Positions 44,431 through 54,593 of a stretch of 64,000 bases of DNA are shown here, one piece after another. A program made the translations under genes and the position numbers. Source of the stretch: Pycnococcus provasolii. Lineage: Eukaryota > Chlorophyta > Pseudoscourfieldiophyceae > Pseudoscourfieldiales > Pycnococcaceae. The notes under the pieces were generated by a model. That model was not told the DNA's origin and ran no database searches. It saw nothing but the letters and a program-made list of their open reading frames with translations. The stretch covers positions 744,001-808,000 of the forward strand of contig OW568868.1 in assembly GCA_938743325.2 (NCBI GenBank), read 5' to 3'. How positions within the stretch are numbered: position 1 is the stretch's first letter; every line of letters starts with the position of its first letter.

Positions 44431-46653
44431 ATGGCTTCGTCGCGCCCGGCCGCGCTGCGAGTCAAATTCAAACTGCAAGTCAAGCGTCAATGGCGACCTC
44501 TCGTGGCCTGCGCTAAGTCACTCCTGACGCTTATGCTCTTAGCCGTGTTTGCGGCCGTCAGACAACTCAAGGAGGAGGACCACCGAACACCTCTGCAAGA
44601 TGCTTCGGTGGGCTTTGGTTCGGTTGGCTCAGCGTCGCCTCTCGCCAGCCTCGCACAGACGCCTCTTGCATCGGACGCAACCGACGGCAACTTGCAAAGC
44701 CTGACGCGCAGTCTTATGGAGGAAGTGGCCATACCTCGCCTTGCTGGCGATGCCCACCAAGACGGTCGCAGCAACGACATCAGCGGAAACAGCTTCCCCT
44801 TTGGAGACCACAGGAGAAAGCTCAGGAATACGTTGGGCAGAAGCCTGAGCGGCATGTCGTCGCCATCATCGTCTTCGTCGCCAACTGCGTCGAAGAATGG
44901 CAACAAAAAACCCAGTAGCCATCCCAAAACGACGGTGCTCTCACCTTGCGACATCGCCGTGCGACTGCCAACCTCGCCGAAAAAGTGCCAGAAAGTTAGA
45001 AAGTCTTGCCCACCCGAGGAAGACGCCATGGTTGACTACACAGTGCTGAGATACTGCGGACCTCTCGGCGGCGTGGGAACCACGACGCTGCTCGTCGTGC
45101 TCGTCGCGCTCTTCTTCTACATTCTCGGAGATACCGTCGACGACTACTTCTGTCCCGTGCTTCAGTGGCTAGCCGACGCGTGGAACCTCAGCCCAAGCAC
45201 GGCGGGTGTCACGCTGCTGGCGCTCGGAAACGGCGCGCCGGATGCGTTCTCGAGCCTTGCGGCTTTTAAGGGAGACAGCCAGGCTGCGCAGTCGGATATG
45301 GCGGACGCCACCGCACTTGGGCTAGGTGCCATCATCTCAGGTGGCGGATTCGTCAGCGCATTCGTGCTAGGCGCCGTCGCATGCACGAGCTCGCCTTTCC
45401 ACGTCGAGCGCCTTCCATTTGTGCGCGACGTGTCCTTCTACCTCGTCGCCACGCTCGGCGTCTTCTACGGTTTCGTCAAGCGTGGGTACGCCACCCTGCA
45501 CACGTCCGCGGCATGCCTTGCATTCTACGCAATTTATGCAACCGTCGTCGTTGTGGGTGAGCGCTTCCGCCGAGATGGCGGCAAGGATGCCGACGGCGGT
45601 GGCGGAAAGGAGCCGACAGCAGCAGCCGGCGGCGGTGACGGCGACGGCGACGGCGATGCGGCTGCAGGTGACATCATTCCCGCCAACGGGTGCAGGTCGT
45701 CGTCGTCGACGCCGCTGTGGATCGCACTGCTCGAGACGGCGAATGCCCCGCTCACGCCGAACATGGTGCTTGCGCTGCGCGAACGTGGCCTCGGGCGCAT
45801 GAATTGGGAACAGATGGCGCATGTGCTCGCCGCGGCGCTGTACCTGCCCATCACGTTGGTGCGAAGGTGCACAATCCCCATCGGCGCATCCGAGCCACGA
45901 CGATGGGACAGCCGCCTAGATGCCGTCGCCGTAGTGCTCGGCCCGATGGTGCTGCTCGTATTCCAGCAGTTCGTGAGCCCCAACCTCGTCGTGCTACGCC
46001 TCCCTCTCCCTCATGCCGCCGCCGCCGACGCGCATGACACGCTCGACGTGCCGTTGTGGTTTGTTGTGCTGCTCCAGTCGAGTACGCTTGGCTGGTTCTT
46101 CTACCAGATGGTGTCGCATGCAGACTTGAACACCAAGGCGGACGACGTGCGCCACCCGGTGGGCAGTTTGCAGACGCTGCTTGTGGCACTGAGCTTCTGC
46201 ACATCCATTGCGTGGATCTCGCTCGCAGCCCGCGAGCTTCTTGGCTGCCTTCGCGCGCTCGGCCTTGCGTTTGGCGTGAGCAGCCAGGTGCTCGGCTTAA
46301 CGGTTCTTGCGTGGGGAAACTCCGTCGGCGACCTCGTCGCGGACGTTGCAATCGCGAGAAGCGGCGAGCCGAACATGGCGGTGGCTGGGTGCTACGCGGG
46401 CCCGATGTTCAACCTGCTTGTGGGCATGGGAGGTGCGCTCACCATTGCATGTGCGAACTCGCCCAGCGGACGGCTCGCGCTCCCGATGAGCCCGAATGTT
46501 CCGGTGAGCTTCGGCTTCCTGTTCGCCGGCCTTGCGGGCAGCTTGCTATCAGTTCCACTGTCAGGATACAGGCTCACCTTCCCGTGGGGAATTTGTTTGA
46601 TGGTCCTGTACCTGACCTTCGTCGTCACGAGCGTGATCGTGGAGCTGAGTTGA
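44431..46653 (+). CDS. Cation/calcium exchanger (CCX/NCLX type)
   Basis: 740 residues from ATG 44431. An N-terminal signal-anchor helix (L-L-T-L-M-L-L-A-V-F-A-A-V) is followed by a long luminal or extracellular polar region to ~200. Two halves then carry the alpha repeats of the CaCA superfamily: L-A-L-G-N-G-A-P-D-A-F-S-S near residue 265 and L-A-W-G-N-S-V-G-D-L-V-A-D near 628. A Gly/Asp/Ala-rich loop (~385-425) separates them. About 11-12 membrane helices are predicted. The G-N-G-A-P-D ... G-N-S-x-G-D pair is characteristic of the CCX/NCKX6-like branch, which exchanges Ca2+ or other cations for Na+/K+/H+ at endomembranes or plasma membrane. A GGGCTAGGGACTTAGGG telomere-like word is 70 bp upstream. 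Confidence 0.85.
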   Translation: MASSRPAALRVKFKLQVKRQWRPLVACAKSLLTLMLLAVFAAVRQLKEEDHRTPLQDASVGFGSVGSASPLASLAQTPLASDATDGNLQSLTRSLMEEVAIPRLAGDAHQDGRSNDISGNSFPFGDHRRKLRNTLGRSLSGMSSPSSSSSPTASKNGNKKPSSHPKTTVLSPCDIAVRLPTSPKKCQKVRKSCPPEEDAMVDYTVLRYCGPLGGVGTTTLLVVLVALFFYILGDTVDDYFCPVLQWLADAWNLSPSTAGVTLLALGNGAPDAFSSLAAFKGDSQAAQSDMADATALGLGAIISGGGFVSAFVLGAVACTSSPFHVERLPFVRDVSFYLVATLGVFYGFVKRGYATLHTSAACLAFYAIYATVVVVGERFRRDGGKDADGGGGKEPTAAAGGGDGDGDGDAAAGDIIPANGCRSSSSTPLWIALLETANAPLTPNMVLALRERGLGRMNWEQMAHVLAAALYLPITLVRRCTIPIGASEPRRWDSRLDAVAVVLGPMVLLVFQQFVSPNLVVLRLPLPHAAAADAHDTLDVPLWFVVLLQSSTLGWFFYQMVSHADLNTKADDVRHPVGSLQTLLVALSFCTSIAWISLAARELLGCLRALGLAFGVSSQVLGLTVLAWGNSVGDLVADVAIARSGEPNMAVAGCYAGPMFNLLVGMGGALTIACANSPSGRLALPMSPNVPVSFGFLFAGLAGSLLSVPLSGYRLTFPWGICLMVLYLTFVVTSVIVELS

Positions 46654-46881
46654 TCGATCCACCCGCCAGAGTTTTCTTCCTTAGGGGTATGGTTCAAGGA
46701 ACGGATCCCCTCCTTTGTATCGGTCCTTTGTAAAATTCTTCTCGGACGTCTCATTACTCACAGTCTACAGAACCAAGGCTTCCTAGCCAAATTTAAGAGT
46801 GGTGCCGCGTCTTCGTCGTCTTCGTCGTCGTCGTCGCGTCTTTCACATCAGCTTCACGCCGACGAGGGCGGCGAGTGCCGC

Positions 46882-48438
46882 ATGCGAGGGCGGCATTGCG
46901 AGCACAAGTACGAGGCTACGATGATGAGCCAAACAACAATATGCGCCGCGATGCGTGGCGACGGTGGTGTAGACAAGGCGCGTCGCCGACGCATTATGTT
47001 GTTCTTTGCATGCTGGATCGGCTATCTCGCAGTCTATCTTTGCCGCAAGCCTTTTGCCGTTGCGAAGGCGAATCTTGCCGCAAGCCTCGAGATATCGTCG
47101 CCGGGTCTCTCGTTCATTGACACAGCATTTCTAGCGTCGTACAGCATCGGCGCGTTCGTTGGAGGACGACTTGGCGACAAGATTGGCGTCAGAAGGACGC
47201 TCGTGTTTTCGATGGGAATAAGTGCTTTGTCCACGTACATATTTGCGCTTGTGCCGTCACCCAGCCTTCCGTTGTTGGCAATCATCTGGGCTGTCAATGG
47301 GTTAGCGCAGGGCTGTCCGTACCCAGTCTTCTTGAAGGTTCTCTCAGACACATTTGGCGACGAGAATATGTCGATGACAGCTGGCTTGTGGTCGACGAGC
47401 TCTTACCTGGGTGGAGCGATGGGAAATGCAATTGCGTCTGCCATGATGAATCACAGGATGGCGATGTCTGGTGGAAAGACTGTCGAGAACGTGTGGCGCG
47501 CCGCGTTTGTGCCAGGGTCAATGGTGCTCATGTGCACAACAGCATTCGTCGCGCGGATCATACATCTTTACTACGATAAAAAGGATTTCTCGTCAGCATC
47601 ACTACCAGCTCCAACAACAGCACGTCCTTACTCTGCAGTCAAACGCAAAACCAGCGACTCGATTGTTCCAGTGCTTTCCCTCTCCGACGATGTCGACAGC
47701 GGCACAGTGTGTGATGATGGTGGTAGTACTTGTGCTACAGGAGATGGCGGCGTCGTCCTGATAATAAATATCATCCGAAACACTCCCTACCTTCTTTCCA
47801 TTTCCGCGTCCTATTTTCTGGTGAAGCTCGTTCGCTACAGCCTCTTGATGTGGCTTCCATTCATGCTGACGCAGGCAAAGGGGCTTTCGACGAATTCAGC
47901 AGGCGCTTTATCGAGCTGCTTTGAAATGGGCTCGATGATTGGAAGCATTTTCGCAGGATGGGCGTCCGATCATTTGGCGTCAGGACGTCGACTACTTGTG
48001 GTATGGTGCATGCTCCTCGGCACGGCGTTCGCGACACTCTACTATGCAAGGCTGGACTTGTACCCGCCGACATCACCCGAGTCATGCGTCTTTTACGAAA
48101 TAGTCGTGCTCATAATTATGGGTGCCGCCATCGCTGGACCTGATACGTTGTTGTCTGGGCCAATTGCTCAAGACTGCGCTTCGAATAGCAGCGAAAAGAA
48201 TTGCTCGAGCACAATCGTTGGCATCGTCGACGGCCTTGGCTCGATCGGTGCCATTTTCCAAGGTCCATACACAGCAGCGATCATCAAAAACTCTGAAATG
48301 ACTCAGCAATGGTCGAATCTGCACGTTAGCTTCGCTCTGTGCCTGTTTCTTGCCGCGCTTCTTCTAAGTAGCGGTGCTCTGCCCGACGAAGCGAGGCGAA
48401 AGTCTTCTCATCACTGGGTGAGGGCTTTGTATAGCTGA
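46882..48438 (+). CDS. MFS transporter, SLC37/glycerol-3-phosphate transporter-like
   Basis: 518 residues (ATG 46882; 46921 is an alternative start). Twelve membrane segments in two halves. The first helix and loop read W-I-G-Y-L-A-V-Y-L-C-R-K-P-F-A-V-A-K, matching the Y-x-x-R-K-P signature of the organophosphate:phosphate antiporter family; G-G-R-L-G-D-K-I-G-V-R-R is the MFS loop 2 motif. The central hydrophilic loop (~235-295) contains Ser/Thr/Asp. Likely exchanges a phosphorylated sugar or glycerol 3-phosphate for phosphate across ER, plastid or plasma membrane; substrate unresolved. Confidence 0.75.
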   Translation: MRGRHCEHKYEATMMSQTTICAAMRGDGGVDKARRRRIMLFFACWIGYLAVYLCRKPFAVAKANLAASLEISSPGLSFIDTAFLASYSIGAFVGGRLGDKIGVRRTLVFSMGISALSTYIFALVPSPSLPLLAIIWAVNGLAQGCPYPVFLKVLSDTFGDENMSMTAGLWSTSSYLGGAMGNAIASAMMNHRMAMSGGKTVENVWRAAFVPGSMVLMCTTAFVARIIHLYYDKKDFSSASLPAPTTARPYSAVKRKTSDSIVPVLSLSDDVDSGTVCDDGGSTCATGDGGVVLIINIIRNTPYLLSISASYFLVKLVRYSLLMWLPFMLTQAKGLSTNSAGALSSCFEMGSMIGSIFAGWASDHLASGRRLLVVWCMLLGTAFATLYYARLDLYPPTSPESCVFYEIVVLIIMGAAIAGPDTLLSGPIAQDCASNSSEKNCSSTIVGIVDGLGSIGAIFQGPYTAAIIKNSEMTQQWSNLHVSFALCLFLAALLLSSGALPDEARRKSSHHWVRALYS

Positions 48439-48547
48439 TAAAAGTTTTTGTATCCATCCATTACCCAAATCAAAATTGTACCGTTCAAACAAAAATGCAG
48501 CGCGACTACATCCAGCGGCGCCAGTGCGTGCGTCGTATCAAAATTTA

Positions 48548-48985
48548 CTATTCCATTGCCCACCCATCGAGGAATGGGTTGTTGATGTTGTTCGCGTCGC
48601 CACGTCGCACGAATACGCCTGCTCTGTAGCCGACAAACAGCGTTAATGCTATGTTGACGAGTCCTAGCGCAAAGCTTGTTGACGCGATTGCCGCAGCCGC
48701 ACGATCGACATGTTCAATATGCTTTTCCTCCTTTTTCTCATCAGCATCATCCTCAGACGGCACGAACGAAGGAGTGCTGTTGTCGTTCGTCGTCGAATTA
48801 CCATCGTGCTCCCAATCACCGTCAGGAAGGCGAGCGCGTGGTCCGGGTGAAGCCGGCGTCAACGCCGCCACCATCACCGTACCACCACCACCACCACCAC
48901 CACCGTGAGGCTGCATGACGATGGCCACGTTAATGACGACAAACCACCACATCGCCACCAGCAGTGGCCATGAAAGGAGCGCCAT
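48548..48985 (-). CDS. Small two-helix membrane protein, unknown
   Basis: 145 residues. It has an N-terminal signal or anchor helix (W-P-L-L-V-A-M-W-W-F-V-V-I-N-V-A-I-V), a Gly-run linker, an acidic Asn/Asp/Ser/Glu-rich stretch with a possible N-glycosylation site, and a second hydrophobic helix near residues 100-122. It ends N-N-P-F-L-D-G-W-A-M-E. No family recognised. Confidence 0.5.
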   Translation of the reverse strand: MALLSWPLLVAMWWFVVINVAIVMQPHGGGGGGGGTVMVAALTPASPGPRARLPDGDWEHDGNSTTNDNSTPSFVPSEDDADEKKEEKHIEHVDRAAAAIASTSFALGLVNIALTLFVGYRAGVFVRRGDANNINNPFLDGWAME

Positions 48986-49177
48986 TGGCTGATTGGAAAT
49001 CTAAATAAAAAACGGTCGAGAAACTGCCTCGACCGGACACAGCAACAAAACAGCCGGAGAAAATAGAATTTGAGAAGTGGGAGCACCGACATATTTTACA
49101 CCCCTAAACGAAAAATGGTCTTCTTGAATCCCATGTTAACTTTACCGTGTCTGTTCACAATTCGATCCATAGCTAAG

Positions 49178-51043
49178 TTACCACAGCGTGGGAAACTTCG
49201 TCGCGTTCAAGTCTGGCACTGCCCAGTCGCAGGCGTCCTCGATGCCTAGATTGTCCACGCCGCGAATCACCCTGGCCCATCCATCTTCGCCCCAGTATTC
49301 GCCCCAGCTGTTGCGCAAAAGCCAGTACTTCGTGCCGTCCTGCGTGACACCCCATCCGGCAACACTAATCTCGTGGTCGATTTCTTTGCATCCAGTCGTG
49401 TCGTTAAACACACCTCCGCTGTACACTTCGAACTCTAGCGTCACGCACACGCCACAGCCAATCGGTCCACGCGCGAAAATCTCAGCCATCATATTCGCCT
49501 CCCCCTTGACTTGCCCGTGCTCGGAAATGTGGTAGCGCTCAAACTTGCCCTCGGGCACCGCGGCGCATCCCTTCATTGGGCGGCAGTTGCGGCACGTCCA
49601 CTCGGGCGTGCAAGAAAGATCTTTGGCCTGGTAGTTGGAGCACGAGTTGTCAACGATTCCGTTCTTGTAAACCCACTCGTAGGCAGCCGTGGGATCGCCG
49701 CCCTCGCAACCGTGGCTATCCGATCCCGTCACGCAGTCCACGAGCACCTGGCTGGAGAGTTCCACCTCAGGGAAGCGTCCGCCGCGCGCCAAGTTGAAAC
49801 GATCGGAGAGCGCGGATAACGTGCCCTGTGTCCAACAGCTCCCACAGTACTGAGGGATGTGTTGATTCCGGTCAAGCGACGCGTACGACAAGCCTCCGAT
49901 GTTGCGAATGTCGTACGAGTCTGGGATGTCCGACTCTTTCACGTACGTGTGCGGCAGAGGGCTCTTAACGACGGACGCCTTCTCACTCGAGTGGCGCACA
50001 CAAGGCTTGCTCTTGTCGTGGAACTTCAGAGGAGCCGCCTTGACTGCCTTCGACGCTTGCGCCACCGCCTGAACGCGCTGCGGCTCCGACGGGATGGCCC
50101 ACGAGCAGCCATTCTCGATGCCAAGGTTGTCGCTGTGCATCTTAATTTTGAAGTAGCCACCTTCTCCCCAGTAAGTGCCCCACGAGTTTCTACCGATCCA
50201 GTACTCCTCACCCGTCGTATCGTCCACGCTGAAACCGACGATAGCCAAAATGTGGTTGGGTACCGGAAGGAGCACGCGCTGCTGAAAGATTCCGCCGCTG
50301 TAGTTCTCAAACTCGTCCGTGACGTGAATGCCGCACGCCACCGGCCCGTGCGCGAACACTTCAGCCTTGATCTTATCCGCCTTCGACAGTCGGTTGCCCG
50401 CGGCGTCAATGTCCTTACCACCGTGCACGTGGCCATACTGCGAAAGCGTGACGCGGCTGTAGTTGGTGACGGGCGTGCATCCTTGTCCAGGACTGCAGTT
50501 CTCGCACACGCCGTACGGCTGGCACTTTCCATCAATCGCCTCGTAGTTCTGGCACGACTCGCTCGGCAAGCCCTTCTCGGCTATGTACTCGTACACTCCG
50601 TACGGGTCGCCTCCCTCGCACGAGCCTCCGCCGCCGCAGTTGACGAGCACTTGAGGTGCAAGGTTGAACTGCTGTCCCACCTTCTTGTTCGCGATGTTAA
50701 GGCGGTCAGAGAGGGAGGACGTCGTGCCAAAAGCCCAGCAGCTGCCGCAGTACTGTGGGATGTGCTGGTTACGGAGCTCGGAGAGGTAGTTGACTCCGTT
50801 GACGTCGCCCCAGAACCATTTCTTGGGCACGTCGTTCATCGAAAGTCGTTCGTGAGCTCGCGGGCCTGTGACTCGCTCGCCGTTCTTGAATTCGGTGTTT
50901 CCGTTGTAGCACGCCTTCTGGAACGGCTTGGCTTTGGCTTGAATGCGCGCGTCGACCATAGCTCTTCCACCATAGGAGGCGGCCGAGACGGCCACCAGCA
51001 GGGATGCCACCACGAGGGAGAGGAGGAGCATCACCGCCATCAT
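49178..51043 (-). CDS. Tandem-domain cathepsin Z/X-like cysteine protease
   Basis: 621 residues from ATG 51043 (or 51040), beginning with a signal peptide (M-L-L-L-S-L-V-V-A-S-L-L-V-A-V-S-A). Two complete C1A peptidase domains follow. Each has H-I-P-Q-Y-C-G-S-C-W with the catalytic Cys preceded by the cathepsin Z-type P-Q-Y-C, a C-E-G-G-D-P turn, a catalytic His (N-H-I-L-A-I-V-G-F; D-H-E-I-S-V-A-G-W) and an N-S-W-G motif (R-N-S-W-G in both). Both domains keep all catalytic residues. Domain 1 (~1-305) has C-W-A-F-G and domain 2 (~310-621) C-W-T-Q-G after the nucleophile. Cathepsin Z is a lysosomal/vacuolar carboxypeptidase; an internally duplicated form is uncommon. Substrates unknown. Confidence 0.9.
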   Translation of the reverse strand: MMAVMLLLSLVVASLLVAVSAASYGGRAMVDARIQAKAKPFQKACYNGNTEFKNGERVTGPRAHERLSMNDVPKKWFWGDVNGVNYLSELRNQHIPQYCGSCWAFGTTSSLSDRLNIANKKVGQQFNLAPQVLVNCGGGGSCEGGDPYGVYEYIAEKGLPSESCQNYEAIDGKCQPYGVCENCSPGQGCTPVTNYSRVTLSQYGHVHGGKDIDAAGNRLSKADKIKAEVFAHGPVACGIHVTDEFENYSGGIFQQRVLLPVPNHILAIVGFSVDDTTGEEYWIGRNSWGTYWGEGGYFKIKMHSDNLGIENGCSWAIPSEPQRVQAVAQASKAVKAAPLKFHDKSKPCVRHSSEKASVVKSPLPHTYVKESDIPDSYDIRNIGGLSYASLDRNQHIPQYCGSCWTQGTLSALSDRFNLARGGRFPEVELSSQVLVDCVTGSDSHGCEGGDPTAAYEWVYKNGIVDNSCSNYQAKDLSCTPEWTCRNCRPMKGCAAVPEGKFERYHISEHGQVKGEANMMAEIFARGPIGCGVCVTLEFEVYSGGVFNDTTGCKEIDHEISVAGWGVTQDGTKYWLLRNSWGEYWGEDGWARVIRGVDNLGIEDACDWAVPDLNATKFPTLW

Positions 51044-51980
51044 CACTTCTTGCAAGGTGTTGCCAACAAACAAGGCTGCAAGGGGGTGGGTTGGTTGGTG
51101 CACCGTGTGACCCAAGAAGAATCAGGTGACTGTAACGCGTCTTTTGACTCTTATTTTTGGCTTGCGGATGGTGATTCCGTCGGAATCATCCACCTGATGC
51201 GAGGCGCTCCGTCCGGATGTACTCTTCACTCGTGGCAGAGTGGCAGAGTGCAAGGCCGAGTGCTTTCTTTCCCCCTTTTCTCTCGGCTTATTCATCGTTC
51301 CCCGGGGGAACGTCCCCCAGGGGAACGTCCCCCCGGGGTTCCCTAGGTATCCCCGATATCGTCCTCCTTGCATCAAACAACAAAACCCGAGTTGCGTCGA
51401 AGAAAAGCGTTTCCCGACCCAAGATCAAACTCTGGATAGGCCGATAGGGCTATTACCGGGTCGAGGCCACAGGTCGAGGCGAGCGGAGGCGTGTGTGATG
51501 AAGGCCACAAAGTACAAACCGCACATGATGAGGGCCACAAAAGCCACGGGAAGTGCACTCTCCAAAAGAAACCAAAAGCAGCCACTCCAAGTCGACCACG
51601 TCACTTGTCACTGCCTTGTCACTCTCCTCTCCTCTCGTCTCGTCTCGGCCTCCACCTGGGTGGGTGACATGCGTGACCTCTCGGTCTCCTCTCCTCTCCA
51701 CCAGGTACTTCCTAACCTTAAGGCTTGGTGGTTCCTTGCAGGCCACTCCCTTGCACCTCCCTCGCCACCTCCACCTCAGAACTTGCCACACGTTCTTTCC
51801 TCTTGCTTTCCCATCACTCATCACTCATCACTCATCACTCATCACTCATCACTTTTGCCTTGTGCAAGTCGCCACCACAACTAACCTTCACCTCCGTGCC
51901 ACACTTACCACCTACGTGCCACTTACCTGTTGCCTCGGCACTTCGCAACTCGTTGAAGAGTCCTCTTTGCAGCCACCACC
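51044..51980. promoter_or_regulatory. Shared upstream region of cathepsin Z and mysC-mysD
   Basis: 937 bp between divergent starts. Six copies of the 7-bp unit CATCACT (51812-51853) lie 130-170 bp before the mysC-mysD ATG. A G/C-rich patch at 51300-51340 repeats GGGGAACGTCCCC. The region just before the ATG is TC-rich (CTCTCCTCTCCTCTCG). No gene seen. Confidence 0.5.
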
Positions 51981-54593
51981 ATGTTCTCTCTGACTGAGTG
52001 CGCACCAACGTCAGCAGCCATGGCTGCTGTCACAACAATGGGACTGATCACGCTCGTTGTGGGAACGAACCGCAAGTTCCTCGTGCAGACAGCCGCGAAT
52101 GTTCTCCCGCTGAACTTCCTCGTGCAGCTCACGTTCCTAGCGCACAAGCACCTCTTGCCGAAAGCAGCATCCTCAAGCACGCACTCCGACCCAACGATGA
52201 AAAACAAAACTGTTCTGGTGACAACGGGCCGCCAGGCGAAAACTCTGCACGTTGTTCGCGCGCTCAAGCAGGTCGGCGCGCGCGTCGTCGTCACGGATAC
52301 CCAGAAAACCTCAAGCAGCGGTGTCAGCAGCTCATGCGACGCGTTTCACGTCGTTCCTTCGTTGGACAACGCCACGGATTTAGACGCCCTCGTGGAAAAG
52401 TTTGCAGAGCTTTTGGAAAAAGAAAGTGTTGACGTCGTCGTTCCCATGTGCTCGATCAACTCTGCATTGTTCTACGCCGCCGCCAAGGACAAACTCGCCG
52501 AGCGATTCCCGCACGTAAGTTGGATCTGCGACAGTTTAAACAAAACTCTGCTGCTCGACAACAAGTTCGCGTTTGCCGACGTCTGCCTTGAATGGGGCGT
52601 GCCCACACCCGAGAGCGGACGCGTCATGAACAAGGAAGACACTTACAGAATTCCCACCTCAAAAATGGACGTCATCATCAAGCGCGTCGAAAGCTCGATG
52701 AATCGCAGCGAGGAGATTCTTGAAGTCCAAAAAGGACAAGATGCCACTAAACTGGAAGCAGTCAACACAGCCACCAGCGACGATCCGTGGCAGTGGCAGC
52801 GCCTCGTGCGCGGCGAAGAATTTTCTGCGTGGTACCTCGCGGTGAACGGACGCATCACGTTCTCCGCGCAGTACAAGAGCGCGCCGGACCTCATGCACTT
52901 CGAGGGCATGCCCGTGCCTGACGACGTCGACGCGTGCCTCACGCGCCTCATCGAGGGCATGAACCTCAATGGCCAGTTCGCATTCGACTACATCCGCGAG
53001 CACGATACCAACAAGTTCTACGTGTTCGAGTGCAATCCGCGAGGCAGCTCCGTTCTCGAGGTTGTGTCCGGCACGCCGGGGTGGGGCAAGGCGTTCTTCG
53101 GCACGGACATGCGCAAGCACGCACAGTTCCAGAAGTGCGGGTTCTTCATGCACGCGAACTGCTGGCCCGTTGGCGGATCGCGATTCAGCGAGTTCAAGGA
53201 TGCCTTCTTCAAGCCGAACGATCCGTTGCCGCTGCTCGTTGGCGAGGTGCTTTACCCGCTCGAGCTGATTCGGAAGAAGGGCCAAAAAGGCTACCATCAT
53301 GTGGATGCGAACATCGGCAAGATCATCGTGCCAGGCAAAAGTCCGGGACGCAACTTCAAGCTCTTCGAGAATGCGGCGAGTGACGTCGCCACCATCACAA
53401 CCTCTGAGTCGTCCCCAGTGCCAGTGGCGGAAGCACCAGCCCCCGCGGCGGCATCGTCGGACGACGAGGATGCCACCACGACAACGCCGACGAGAAAGAC
53501 GCGAGTGCTCCACGTCTTTGGATCCACGTCGAGCGAGTACTACTATGGCGTCTCGCGGTACTACGTGAAGAGTGCGTGGGAGAACCTCGTGGTGAAAGCG
53601 CCCAAGGCGGATCGCAGCAAGTACGACCACGTTCTCATGCAGGGACACCCGAACGGAATGTGGAGTTTGCCGGCAACTCCGAGCGACGACGACCTTCTCG
53701 ACGCGACGCAGCTTCCGCTGAGCGACGTGCTGAATCGCATCTCCTCGCTTCGCATTGACGTCGTCGTGCCGCACATGTACTGCTATCAGGGAATGACGAC
53801 GTGTCGCGGTTTATTCAAACTGCTGCGCCTTCCGCTGCTGGGCAACGGGCCCGACGCCATGGCACTGTCGACGAACAAGTGGCACACGCGTGCCATCATG
53901 GCTTCTGCCGGCGTTCCAGTTGCGGAGGGTCAGCTGCTCCGCCGCGGTGATGTTCCGCGCCTGTCTCCGCCATTTATCCTCAAGCCGAATCGTGAGGACA
54001 ACTCGCAGGGCATAACGCTGTTCAAGGGTGGCGGCGACGAGGCGCTACAGAAAGCACTCGATCACGCGTTTCAGTTCGACAATGAGGTGATCTGCGAGGC
54101 TTTCGTTCCGCTAGGTCACGAGATTCGCGTGACGGTGCTTGAGGACGATAACGGCAAACCATTCGCACTTCCCGCATGCGAGTATGTGATGGAACGCGAC
54201 GGTGCGGGCGTTCGCACCGCGGCGGACAAGCTTCAGACTGACGACCGCGGCGTGCCAACGGTACCCACGAAGTGTCGTCGTGACTTGCCCGCGGTGAACA
54301 TTCCAGAAAATGTGCTTGAGCGATGCCGCGAGGAAGCATTCAAGGCACACCGTGCGCTCTGCTGCCGAGACTATTCGATCTACGACATTCGCATTGCGCC
54401 GGATGGCACGCCGTACTTCCTGGAGGCTTCGCTGTATTGTTCCTTTGCCGAGACGAGTATTATAGTGCTGATGGACAATGCCCGCGGCAAGGGCAGTCGC
54501 GATTTGTTTGACAAGCTCGTTCGTCGATGCCGCAAGGAGCACGAGGAGAAGATTCGTGCTACGGGTGGGCAGCAGCTTCTGGGCATGCTCTGA
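51981..54593 (+). CDS. mysC-mysD: MysC-MysD fusion: two ATP-grasp ligases of mycosporine-like amino acid synthesis
   Basis: 870 residues. Residues ~15-60 are hydrophobic and basic, like the N-terminal membrane segment of MysC. Residues ~73-445 resemble MysC, which ligates glycine to 4-deoxygadusol: V-L-V-T-T-G-R-Q-A-K-T, V-D-V-V-V-P-M-C-S, D-N-K-F-A-F (~193), Y-V-F-E-C-N-P-R-G (~346) and V-D-A-N-I-G-K-I-I-V. After an acidic/Pro/Thr linker (~455-500), residues ~505-870 resemble MysD, the D-Ala-D-Ala-ligase-like enzyme that adds a second amino acid: V-L-H-V-F-G-S-T, P-P-F-I-L-K-P-N, V-I-C-E-A-F-V-P-L-G and F-L-E-A-S-L-Y-C-S-F. No active-site break is seen. In cyanobacteria these are separate genes; in red algae a fused form is known. 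It converges with mysA. Confidence 0.93.
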   Translation: MFSLTECAPTSAAMAAVTTMGLITLVVGTNRKFLVQTAANVLPLNFLVQLTFLAHKHLLPKAASSSTHSDPTMKNKTVLVTTGRQAKTLHVVRALKQVGARVVVTDTQKTSSSGVSSSCDAFHVVPSLDNATDLDALVEKFAELLEKESVDVVVPMCSINSALFYAAAKDKLAERFPHVSWICDSLNKTLLLDNKFAFADVCLEWGVPTPESGRVMNKEDTYRIPTSKMDVIIKRVESSMNRSEEILEVQKGQDATKLEAVNTATSDDPWQWQRLVRGEEFSAWYLAVNGRITFSAQYKSAPDLMHFEGMPVPDDVDACLTRLIEGMNLNGQFAFDYIREHDTNKFYVFECNPRGSSVLEVVSGTPGWGKAFFGTDMRKHAQFQKCGFFMHANCWPVGGSRFSEFKDAFFKPNDPLPLLVGEVLYPLELIRKKGQKGYHHVDANIGKIIVPGKSPGRNFKLFENAASDVATITTSESSPVPVAEAPAPAAASSDDEDATTTTPTRKTRVLHVFGSTSSEYYYGVSRYYVKSAWENLVVKAPKADRSKYDHVLMQGHPNGMWSLPATPSDDDLLDATQLPLSDVLNRISSLRIDVVVPHMYCYQGMTTCRGLFKLLRLPLLGNGPDAMALSTNKWHTRAIMASAGVPVAEGQLLRRGDVPRLSPPFILKPNREDNSQGITLFKGGGDEALQKALDHAFQFDNEVICEAFVPLGHEIRVTVLEDDNGKPFALPACEYVMERDGAGVRTAADKLQTDDRGVPTVPTKCRRDLPAVNIPENVLERCREEAFKAHRALCCRDYSIYDIRIAPDGTPYFLEASLYCSFAETSIIVLMDNARGKGSRDLFDKLVRRCRKEHEEKIRATGGQQLLGML

